From: Lachnospiraceae bacterium | Lineage (GTDB): Bacteria; Bacillota_A; Clostridia; Lachnospirales; Lachnospiraceae | DNA length: 5,764 nt | Direction of reading: 5' to 3' | Assembly (NCBI GenBank): GCA_017464045.1 | Contig: JAFUEG010000227.1 | Coordinates: 1-5,764, forward strand | In this document: positions 1-4,790 of the stretch, piece after piece | How positions within the stretch are numbered: the first letter of the stretch is position 1 | How the letters are laid out: each line of letters opens with the position of its first letter | The notes under the pieces: generated by a model | What the model was told of the DNA's origin: nothing | The model's database searches: none | The model's input: the letters and a program-made list of their open reading frames with translations, nothing else | Made by a program: the position numbers and the translations under genes

Positions 1-639
1 TATATCGGTGGTGTAGAGCATGCGGTTCTTCACTTACTTTACTCAAGATTTTACACCAAGTTTTTAAATGATATCGGAGTTGTTGATTTTGATGAGCCGT
101 TTAAGAAGCTGTTCAATCAGGGTATGGTCTGCGGTAGAGATAAAGAAACAGGCGCAGCAACCAAGATGAGTAAGTCTCTCGGAAATATCGTTTCACCTGA
201 TGATATGGTAAATGATTACGGCTGTGATTCACTTCGTTTATACGAGCTTTTCATAGGACCGCCTGAACTTGATTCTATCTGGGATGACAGCGGTATGGAA
301 GGTATATATCGTTTCATAAACAGATTCTACAATATGGTTATGGCTAACAAGGATAAGGATGCTGCAGAGACCAAGGAGCTTGTAAAGCTTCGTAACAAGC
401 TGGTATATGATGTTACAACTCGTCTTGAACAATTCAGCTTAAATACAGTAATTTCCGCATTTATGGAAGCAAACAACAAGTGCGTTGAGCTTACCAAGAC
501 AACAGGTGTTGATAAGGAAACTCTTAAGACTATGGCACTTCTTATAGCACCTTTCGCACCACACATCGGTGAAGAACTTTGGGAGGAGCTTGGCGGAACC
601 TATTCTGTATTACACCAGAGCTGGCCAACTTATTCCTAG
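1..639 (+). CDS. leuS: Leucyl-tRNA synthetase (LeuS), 3' portion, ending at a premature TAG
   Basis: Class Ia synthetase that charges tRNA-Leu with leucine in the cytoplasm. The reading frame is open from base 1, so the gene starts upstream of the window and the ATG at 124 is only an internal methionine. The first codons read [18 protein letters not shown], typical of the LeuRS catalytic core. The class I KMSKS signature is at 163-177 (local residues 55-59) and is followed by LGNIVSPDD. The anticodon-binding helical domain follows at about local residues 90-205 and ends in [14 protein letters not shown] and SWPTYS. The frame then hits TAG at 637-639, about 66 codons short of the normal family end, while homology resumes immediately after it in the same frame. 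Identification as LeuS is very secure. Whether the stop is real, a sequencing error or bypassed cannot be told here. The HIGH motif and the editing domain lie outside the window. Confidence 0.95.
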   Translation, partial: YIGGVEHAVLHLLYSRFYTKFLNDIGVVDFDEPFKKLFNQGMVCGRDKETGAATKMSKSLGNIVSPDDMVNDYGCDSLRLYELFIGPPELDSIWDDSGMEGIYRFINRFYNMVMANKDKDAAETKELVKLRNKLVYDVTTRLEQFSLNTVISAFMEANNKCVELTKTTGVDKETLKTMALLIAPFAPHIGEELWEELGGTYSVLHQSWPTYS

Positions 640-840
640 GATGCCATGAAGGATGACGAAAAGGAAATCGCAGTTCAGATTAACGGCAAGACCAGAGTTA
701 CGGTTATGATTGGAGTGGACGATGCGAAGGATGTTGTAATTGAAAAAGCAAAGGCTGCCCTTGGTGACAGACTCGCCGGTCTTAATGTAATTAAGGAAAT
801 ATATGTACCTAATAAGATTGTGAATATTGTGGCGAAATAA
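640..840 (+). CDS. leuS: LeuS C-terminal tRNA-binding domain, separated from the body by the in-frame TAG
   Basis: These 66 codons continue the leuS frame straight after the stop at 637-639 and end at TAA 838-840. The sequence contains KEIAVQINGKTRV, then the end motif KEIYVPNKIVNIVAK, which matches the final small domain of bacterial LeuRS (compare VQVNGK and VIYVPGKLLNLV in E. coli). That domain contacts the corner of tRNA-Leu and is generally needed for charging. No base is gained or lost relative to the expected spacing, so this is a nonsense change, not a frameshift. A possible restart is the ATG at 646-648, 6 nt after the stop, with a weak AGGA at 639-642. Translational coupling could therefore give a 64-residue separate polypeptide, but this is speculation. 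The intact domain argues for a very recent mutation or a read error. Confidence 0.85.
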   Translation, partial: DAMKDDEKEIAVQINGKTRVTVMIGVDDAKDVVIEKAKAALGDRLAGLNVIKEIYVPNKIVNIVAK

Positions 841-845
841 CGAGG

Positions 846-879
846 AAAGGTGGTATTGTGCTTGCACAAATACCACTTT
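846..879 (+). repeat. Bulged inverted repeat just after leuS
   Basis: The arms AAAG-G-TGGTAT-T-GTG (846-860) and CAC-A-A-ATACCA-C-TTT (865-879) pair over about 14 bp with two single-base bulges and a CTTG loop. No T-run follows (the next bases are GACGAGAAAACG), so it is not a standard intrinsic terminator. It may be the left part of a dispersed intergenic element that extends to the small palindrome at 952-966. It could also protect the leuS mRNA 3' end. Confidence 0.5.
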
Positions 880-951
880 GACGAGAAAACGCATCGAGCT
901 GATAAGCGAGATGGCGAAATAGTGAGAAAATGTGGGTTTTGAGACACTAAA

Positions 952-966
952 TTACATATTATGTAA
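952..966. repeat. Small palindrome TTACAT-ATT-ATGTAA
   Basis: Perfect 6-bp inverted repeat with a 3-nt loop, located between the leuS-proximal hairpin and the tandem hairpin array. Short AT-rich palindromes occur by chance. It is listed because it sits at the boundary between two distinct intergenic blocks and could mark the end of the left element. Confidence 0.3.
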
Positions 967-972
967 ACTGAT

Positions 973-1224
973 TGCGGACTAAATCTGATAAAGAACTGAT
1001 TTAGTCCGTATTTTTTATGGAACCATACAGACTAAAATTGATGAAGGGTAGATTTAGTCCGTATACCTTATGGGTTAATACGGACAAAAATTGATAAAGT
1101 GTTGATTTTGTCTGTATAATTTGAGGAAAGAGTACAGACTAAATTGAAGGAAGAGTTATTTTAGTCTGTATGTTTGGAAAAGTGATACAGACTAAATTGA
1201 AGGAAGAGTTATTTTAGTCTGTAT
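973..1224 (+). repeat. Array of five tandem hairpin units, period about 53 bp
   Basis: Five homologous units begin at about 973, 1026, 1079, 1133 and 1186, giving spacings of 53, 53, 54 and 53. Each is an inverted repeat of 11-12 bp built on the theme TACAGACTAAA ... TTTAGTCTGTA with a similar purine-rich loop of about 12-16 nt, separated by 13-15 nt linkers. The stems are 975-985/998-1008, 1025-1036/1053-1064 (one A-C mismatch), 1078-1089/1106-1117 (one G-T wobble), 1133-1143/1160-1170 and 1185-1196/1213-1224. Unit 3 replaces a T-A pair with A-T by changes on both arms, and the second stem pair is G-C in unit 1 but A-T in units 4 and 5, so pairing has been kept while sequence drifted. The array lies between leuS and a small gene of unknown function. 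Its function is unknown. Confidence 0.85.
975..1016 (+). terminator. Probable leuS terminator (unit 1 of the hairpin array)
   Basis: The arms CGGACTAAATC (975-985) and GATTTAGTCCG (998-1008) pair perfectly over 11 bp around a 12-nt loop. TATTTTTT follows at 1009-1016. The stem plus T-run fits an intrinsic terminator and it is the first such structure downstream of leuS. The stem is rather AT-rich and it is also the first unit of a five-unit tandem array, so termination may not be its only role. Confidence 0.6.
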
Positions 1225-1231
1225 GTTTGGA
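1133..1231 (+). repeat. Identical direct repeat of 46 bp (units 4 and 5 of the array)
   Basis: Bases 1133-1178 and 1186-1231 are identical over 46 positions with a 53-bp offset, whereas units 1-3 have diverged. This points to a recent tandem duplication of the last unit. The copy boundary runs to GTTTGGA, immediately beside or inside the start of the next reading frame. Confidence 0.85.
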
Positions 1232-1595
1232 TATAGTATTTATGTATATTAAATCATTTAGAAGTATTAAAGAAGAGGAAGATAAGTCTCGTATTGAATA
1301 TGAACAAAAGGCAAAAGAACAGGAAGAAGAGTCAAAGAGATATTTATTTAATTTTCAGTTCACCGGTGATAATGGTACGAAAGATGCTTTTTTCCTTGAG
1401 TCAACATTAGATGAAATCGTTCAAAGCAATAAAACTAATGACAGATTAGTTACACTTGTTTTTGATGGTAAAGAGGTAACAGATGAGTCTGAAATAATCG
1501 AGATTAAACATTCGCTTGACGGTAAATATGAGGTATCTTTCAATTACGATGATGACGGATACATTGATAAAATAATTGTAGATAAAATTGATTAA
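1227..1595 (+). CDS. Small acidic protein of unknown function
   Basis: I do not recognise a family. The open frame runs from a TTG at 1227, inside the flank of the last hairpin unit, or more plausibly from the ATG at 1242 (117 residues), to TAA 1593-1595. Neither start has a convincing Shine-Dalgarno; a lone GGA at 1229-1231 lies 10 nt before the ATG. The next in-frame stop upstream is TAG 1215-1217, in the hairpin. The N-terminal third after MYIKSFRSI is a highly charged Lys/Glu helix (about residues 10-35 from the ATG) that could form a coiled coil. The rest reads as beta-rich and acidic, with motifs LVTLVFDGKEVTDESE and SFNYDDDGYIDKIIVDKID. The poor start and abutting repeats leave open that the true 5' end, perhaps a membrane anchor, was lost. 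The coding potential looks real but the function is unknown. Confidence 0.65.
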   Translation: MDIVFMYIKSFRSIKEEEDKSRIEYEQKAKEQEEESKRYLFNFQFTGDNGTKDAFFLESTLDEIVQSNKTNDRLVTLVFDGKEVTDESEIIEIKHSLDGKYEVSFNYDDDGYIDKIIVDKID

Positions 1596-1600
1596 TGGAA

Positions 1601-1655
1601 GGTGACAAGGTTCACGTCCGTGACACAATTGTGACATGGGGCAGACACTTTGTCA
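1601..1655. repeat. Palindromic intergenic element, TGACAA...CACAATTGTG...TTGTCA
   Basis: Outer arms TGACAA (1603-1608) and TTGTCA (1650-1655) flank a perfect 10-bp palindrome CACAATTGTG at 1624-1633. Between them lie the repeated words GTGACA (1620-1625 and 1631-1636) and CACGTCCGTGAC. The block starts 5 bases after the small gene's stop. It is more GC-rich than its surroundings and resembles, from memory, widely scattered intergenic palindromes associated with REP-type tyrosine transposases. No transposase is present here. The class assignment is an inference. Confidence 0.5.
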
Positions 1656-1671
1656 AAATGTTAAGTTAAAG

Positions 1672-1719
1672 AAGCTGTCGCAATGATGAATTAATCATCT
1701 GTTGCGACAGCTTTTTTTT
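1672..1719 (+). terminator. Strong bidirectional terminator between convergent genes
   Basis: The arms AAGCTGTCGCAA (1672-1683) and TTGCGACAGCTT (1702-1713) form a perfect 12-bp stem. An inner stem GATGA/TCATC (1685-1689/1695-1699) extends it, with an ATTAA loop. A run of eight T follows at 1712-1719. On the plus strand it ends the small gene at 1242-1595. On the minus strand it serves the transporter, with a weaker tail TTCTTTAACTT. The transporter's stop codon (1691-1693) lies in the loop, and its last codons form the right arm. Confidence 0.9.
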
Positions 1720-2980
1720 CAATGGCTTCAACACATTTTTTTCCGGCTCTTTTTCTATAATCATCTTTTATTAGCTTGTATACGGTTGCTGTTACAGGTA
1801 CGCTGCACATGATTCCGACGATTCCAAATAAACCGCCAAATACTGTGACTGCGGCGAGTACCCACATTCCCGGAAGATCAACTCTGTTTCCGACAACACG
1901 AGGATAGATGATGTTATTGTCAATCTGTTGCAGAGTGATGATGAAAATAAGGAAAATAAGTGCTTTTACCGGTGATACCATGAGTATGAAAAATGCAGAG
2001 ATACCCATACCAAGAAAGGCACCGATGACAGGAATCAATGCAAAAAATGCAACGATTACACCGGATGTTACGGCATAAGGGAGCTGTAAAAGGAGCATTC
2101 CAATAATACACAACCCTCCTAAAATACACGCATCGGTTGCCTGTGCAACTATAAAGTTACGGAAGTTGGTTCCAAGCAAGCTAATCAATGAAAGGACTTT
2201 TTCGCTGGCAGGAACATAGGTCTTAATGAGACCGGTACATTGTCTGGAAAGCTTTTCTTTATCAACCAGAATATATATGGAAAAGAAAATTCCTATAAAT
2301 AGATTGGCAATAACTGAAATTAATGCTCCTGCTGAACTGACCAGAAGGCTCATGGCACCGCTTGCACCATTTATAACGAAACTTCCCAGTCCCTGAACTG
2401 TGCTTTCAATGTTTTCCGAGGATGGCATGGAATTAAGAAGAGTTACAGCATATTTGCCGATATATTTGTTACTCTTTAATTCGTTAAGCATCTTCGGAAG
2501 ATTATCGCTCAATGATTTAATCATAAGAGAAATGCTGTTTATGAGCTCCGGTATAATAAAATTGATTATACCGACTAAAATCAGAATTAATGTAAGCAGG
2601 GAGGTAGTAAGCCCTATTGCCCTTAGTACACCATGATTTATCTTGCCTTTAAAGAGTTTGGAAAGTCCTTTTTCATATGAGGTCATAATAATATTGACCA
2701 GAAAAGCTATAATCATACCGATAATAAGTCCTGATGATGCGCTTAAAAAAAGACCTATAAAGTGAACGGCATTATCCCAGTATTTGAAGATTATAAACAT
2801 AACAAGTACACAAATGCAAATAGGAATGTATCGCTTTACCTTGTGGGTGTTACCTTTTAAGGAAGTTTCAATATTATTGTCTGTTGAGGTGATTTTTTTA
2901 TTAATAGTGTCTTCTGAATTATTACTTTCTAAATTGCTATTTTGAGTATTATTATTTTTTTTATTTGAATTAGCGGCCAT
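1691..2980 (-). CDS. AI-2E/PerM-family (UPF0118) membrane transporter
   Basis: Polytopic inner-membrane protein of 429 residues, of the family containing PerM, YtvI and the AI-2 exporter TqsA; the substrate is not predictable from sequence. Residues 1-48 are a hydrophilic Asn/Ser/Lys-rich tail without helices. Paired helices follow at about 51-67 and 73-99, one at 120-145, an amphipathic connecting region at about 146-205, and a cluster of helices at about 207-238, 281-300, 305-335, 338-352 and 372-403. Family-typical stretches are PVIGAFLGMGISAF (317-330), QQIDNNIIYPRVVGNRV (351-367), and the Gly-rich FGGLFGIVGIMCSVP (381-395). The length is slightly above the common 350-380 because of the N-terminal tail. 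The ATG (2978-2980) is supported by AAAAGGAG (2988-2995) 7 nt upstream. The gene is monocistronic: it converges with the small gene at 1242 and diverges from the membrane protein at 3162. The family call is secure, the substrate unknown. Confidence 0.92.
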   Translation of the reverse strand: MAANSNKKNNNTQNSNLESNNSEDTINKKITSTDNNIETSLKGNTHKVKRYIPICICVLVMFIIFKYWDNAVHFIGLFLSASSGLIIGMIIAFLVNIIMTSYEKGLSKLFKGKINHGVLRAIGLTTSLLTLILILVGIINFIIPELINSISLMIKSLSDNLPKMLNELKSNKYIGKYAVTLLNSMPSSENIESTVQGLGSFVINGASGAMSLLVSSAGALISVIANLFIGIFFSIYILVDKEKLSRQCTGLIKTYVPASEKVLSLISLLGTNFRNFIVAQATDACILGGLCIIGMLLLQLPYAVTSGVIVAFFALIPVIGAFLGMGISAFFILMVSPVKALIFLIFIITLQQIDNNIIYPRVVGNRVDLPGMWVLAAVTVFGGLFGIVGIMCSVPVTATVYKLIKDDYRKRAGKKCVEAIEKKAVATDD

Positions 2981-3019
2981 TACTAAACTCCTTTTATATT
3001 ATTGAACAGTATATTAAAT

Positions 3020-3046
3020 ATTATAGCCGATTATTTTGGTTGTCAA
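3020..3046 (-). promoter_or_regulatory. Probable sigma-A promoter of the AI-2E-family transporter
   Basis: On the minus strand a perfect TTGACA (complement of 3041-3046) and a perfect TATAAT (complement of 3020-3025) are separated by 15 bp, shorter than the ideal 17. An overlapping TAATAT two bases on would give a 17-bp spacer. The leader to the ATG would be about 30-35 nt and contains the AAAAGGAG ribosome site. Confidence 0.65.
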
Positions 3047-3087
3047 GAAAAATGCATTGATTTATACTTTCAAACAGCTAATGTTTC

Positions 3088-3116
3088 TTTTCAAAAATGC
3101 AGTTTTGTGATATGGT
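3088..3116 (+). promoter_or_regulatory. Candidate extended -10 promoter for the small membrane protein
   Basis: TTTTCA (3088-3093), a 17-bp spacer and TATGGT (3111-3116) preceded by TG at 3108-3109 (extended -10). Each hexamer matches the consensus at four of six positions. It lies about 45 nt before the ATG at 3162 and would fire divergently from the transporter promoter. This is a moderate candidate only. Confidence 0.4.
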
Positions 3117-3161
3117 AGTTATAAATTTTACTGACAGATTATAAATCTTGGGAGGCATATT

Positions 3162-3650
3162 ATGATATTGGCTATTATCGAAAGCTTTGTACTCAATTTT
3201 GTTTTATTGCTTGTGTGTGTTATCAATATACAAAATGGTGCTGTCGGAGGTGTTCACTACTATGAACAACCGGTCAAAGACCGTGTCGTTGAGTTAGGAT
3301 TAATCACAGAAAAGGAAATTAAGAGAAATTATTCTGTTTCAGGACTTGTATTTGTGTTGGTACTTCTTATAATAGCTCCGTTAATGGTATTTTGTGTAAA
3401 TGGAGCAGATACATTTTTTGAAGGCTTTATTCAGCTTACCGTAATGTATCTTTTATGTGGATTGTTTGATCGTGTGTTTATTGACTGGTACTGGGTAGGA
3501 CATACGAAGGCGTGGGTGATTCCGGGAACAGAAGATTTAATGCCATATATCCATAAGAGGACATGGCTTATAAAAATAATAAGTACAATCATAGGATATC
3601 CTTTATTTGCAGCATTGATTTCGTGGATAGTTATATTAATAATTAAATAG
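3162..3650 (+). CDS. Small integral membrane protein of unknown function
   Basis: This is a 162-residue protein with about four hydrophobic segments: residues 1-24, 58-79, 86-103 and 135-161. Between the first and second is a soluble loop (30-57, with YYEQPVKDRVVELGLITEKE). Between the third and fourth is a conspicuous polar/aromatic stretch, DRVFIDWYWVGHTKAWVI followed by PGTEDLMPYIHKRTW (103-135), with Asp, His, Trp, Pro and Glu residues of a kind usually conserved for function. I recognise the general look of uncharacterised Clostridia membrane proteins but can name no family. The ATG is supported by GGGAGG at 3150-3155, 6 nt upstream. A gap of 99 nt separates it from the acetyltransferase gene, so co-transcription is possible but not shown. 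The coding call is firm; the function is unknown. Confidence 0.85.
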   Translation: MILAIIESFVLNFVLLLVCVINIQNGAVGGVHYYEQPVKDRVVELGLITEKEIKRNYSVSGLVFVLVLLIIAPLMVFCVNGADTFFEGFIQLTVMYLLCGLFDRVFIDWYWVGHTKAWVIPGTEDLMPYIHKRTWLIKIISTIIGYPLFAALISWIVILIIK

Positions 3651-3736
3651 TGTTAATTTGATTTCATAGAGCGGTCATTTGATGAACTATGATGAATGAT
3701 AATGATTAAATAAATGGTTGTTTCGATATTTAAGTA

Positions 3737-3741
3737 GGAGG
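3737..3741 (+). promoter_or_regulatory. Shine-Dalgarno that fixes a TTG start
   Basis: AGGAGG (3736-3741) lies 8 nt before the TTG at 3750-3752. The next in-frame ATG would be residue 44, with no comparable site, so the TTG is the likely initiation codon of the acetyltransferase. Confidence 0.8.
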
Positions 3742-3749
3742 CAGATAAT

Positions 3750-4340
3750 TTGGTTTCTAAAGTGGAAAACATTTCACAGGAAAAATTAGATGGCATAAAA
3801 AGGATCATAGGCGAAGCATTTGTTACAAATGAGTTGTTTCATAACTGGGGTTCGGTGTCTGAACGTAAGGATGATGTCATGGAGTATATGTCGTACTATG
3901 TTGACTACGTTTATCAGTCGGGCGAATTATATGCAAATGAGGATATGACAGGCTTTATAGGACTTGAGGACTCGGTGAAAAAACCGATTATGCCACAGAT
4001 AAAAATGATTTTAAAAATGTACACGAAGATGGAATATTCAAGGATAAAAAGTCTTTTAAAATTTGCCAAGCAGATAGGTAATTCCAATAAGCAGTATGCA
4101 AAGAAAAGACATATTGATGCACTTATGGTTTGTGTAGACAAAGAGTGTCAGGGCAAAGGAGTTGCGACAGAGCTTATAGAATTTGCAAAAAGTATGGCTG
4201 ATGCGAAAGGGCTGACACTTTTATTTGATACTGATATGAAAGAGTATGCAGAAATGTATCAGCATTTTGGCTGTGAGCTATATAACAGTGTAACTGCCGA
4301 TAATGGAGTGACAAGATATAGTTTGTGTTATAAGAAATAG
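3750..4340 (+). CDS. GNAT-family N-acetyltransferase
   Basis: Predicted cytoplasmic acetyl-CoA-dependent N-acetyltransferase of 196 residues; the acceptor substrate is unknown. The acetyl-CoA-binding motif A is clear near the C-terminus: strand IDALMVCVD (122-130), pyrophosphate loop QGKGVA (134-139) and helix TELIEFAKSMA (140-150). The following strand LTLLFDT and the segment EYAEMYQHFGCELYNS (165-180) match the GNAT motif B region, where aromatic residues line the active site. The N-terminal half (1-120) is largely helical and poorly conserved, containing FVTNELFHNW and a Lys-rich helix at 85-118. Translation starts at a TTG supported by an ideal Shine-Dalgarno. The SUKH gene follows after 28 nt, suggesting one transcript. 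Its stop is TAG, which shows that TAG terminates translation in this organism. The fold assignment is firm. Confidence 0.88.
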   Translation: MVSKVENISQEKLDGIKRIIGEAFVTNELFHNWGSVSERKDDVMEYMSYYVDYVYQSGELYANEDMTGFIGLEDSVKKPIMPQIKMILKMYTKMEYSRIKSLLKFAKQIGNSNKQYAKKRHIDALMVCVDKECQGKGVATELIEFAKSMADAKGLTLLFDTDMKEYAEMYQHFGCELYNSVTADNGVTRYSLCYKK

Positions 4341-4368
4341 TGATGAATTAAAGGAGAGGCATTTTTAT

Positions 4369-4743
4369 ATGTGGGAAGATTTTCAATTCAATGAAGCGTA
4401 TAATGGAGATGTTATCACGGAAATAGATGGCATTAAATTACCGCAAAGTTATATTGAGTTTATGAAAGAACATAACGGTGGTGAAGGGGATATCGGAGAA
4501 ACGTGGCTGGTGCTATACAGACTTGAGGAACTACAGGAAGTAAACGATGATTATGATGTAAATGAGTTTCTGCCAAATCATATTATAATTGGCAGTAATG
4601 GTGGAGAAGAACTTTACGGCATTGATTCTCGTGGGCGATTTTTTAATGTTCCGTCAATGATGGATGAACGGGATGTAACTGTTTTATGTGATGATATGAA
4701 GGATTTCTTTGAAAAGGTTAATGAGTTTTGGAGGAGTTTGTAG
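4369..4743 (+). CDS. SMI1/KNR4 (SUKH) domain protein, possible orphan immunity protein
   Basis: 124-residue soluble protein that is essentially one SUKH domain. Diagnostic stretches are LPQSYIEFMKEHNGGEG (24-40), the strand ETWLVLYRLEEL (44-55) and IIIGSNGGEELYGIDSRG (72-89). A final helix, DDMKDFFEKVNEFW, follows at 108-121. SUKH proteins are known as immunity proteins in polymorphic toxin systems, where they bind and neutralise a partner toxin, and some have other regulatory roles. No toxin gene is visible next to it, so it may be an orphan immunity gene or serve a housekeeping role. The ATG (4369-4371) has GGAGAGG (4353-4359) upstream and lies 28 nt after the GNAT stop, probably in the same operon. 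It is strongly acidic, as is usual for immunity proteins. The family call is confident; the role is inferred. Confidence 0.85.
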   Translation: MWEDFQFNEAYNGDVITEIDGIKLPQSYIEFMKEHNGGEGDIGETWLVLYRLEELQEVNDDYDVNEFLPNHIIIGSNGGEELYGIDSRGRFFNVPSMMDERDVTVLCDDMKDFFEKVNEFWRSL

Positions 4744-4751
4744 TTTTAGAT

Positions 4752-4777
4752 ATATTATATAGTAATTGATATAATAT
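4752..4777. repeat. Perfect 9-bp AT-only inverted repeat upstream of the RhuM remnant
   Basis: ATATTATAT (4752-4760) and ATATAATAT (4769-4777) are exact reverse complements with an 8-nt spacer. The right arm contains TATAAT (4770-4775). An operator or weak RNA hairpin is possible. AT-only palindromes are common by chance in such DNA, so the functional claim is weak. Confidence 0.35.
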
Positions 4778-4790
4778 GAGGGGTAGGCAG

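Noticed and set aside
637..639. TAG read as a sense codon (genetic-code change or pyrrolysine)
   Set aside because: The membrane protein (3650), the GNAT gene (4340) and the SUKH gene (4743) all end in TAG at the expected place, so TAG works as a stop here, and nothing points to a recoding element.
124..639. Separate gene starting at the ATG at 124
   Set aside because: The frame is open to base 1 and the upstream residues are clear LeuRS sequence, so 124 is an internal Met.
238..947. Minus-strand open frames over the end of leuS (238-432, 327-566, 610-894, 675-947)
   Set aside because: They are shadows of leuS and its downstream hairpin, with no ribosome sites or recognisable protein character.
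973..1224. CRISPR array
   Set aside because: The repeated part includes both stem and loop, the linkers are only 13-15 nt and partly similar to one another, and no cas genes are present.
1446..1637. Minus-strand frame over the small acidic gene
   Set aside because: No ribosome site and Cys/His-rich nonsense composition; the plus-strand frame has the better coding character.
1920..2636. Frames at 1920-2129 (minus) and 2400-2636 (plus) within the transporter gene
   Set aside because: They lie wholly inside a confidently identified coding region and have no support of their own.
3664..3692. Hairpin TCATAG/CTATGA as terminator after the membrane protein
   Set aside because: Only 6 bp with a 17-nt loop and no T-run.
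3914..4141. Minus-strand frame within the acetyltransferase gene
   Set aside because: Shadow of the GNAT gene with no upstream signals.
4747..4775. Promoter TAGATA-17-TATAAT for the RhuM remnant
   Set aside because: The -10 is perfect but the implied transcript start (about 4782) would fall inside the ribosome site and leave a leader of about 9 nt, so it was not annotated as a promoter.
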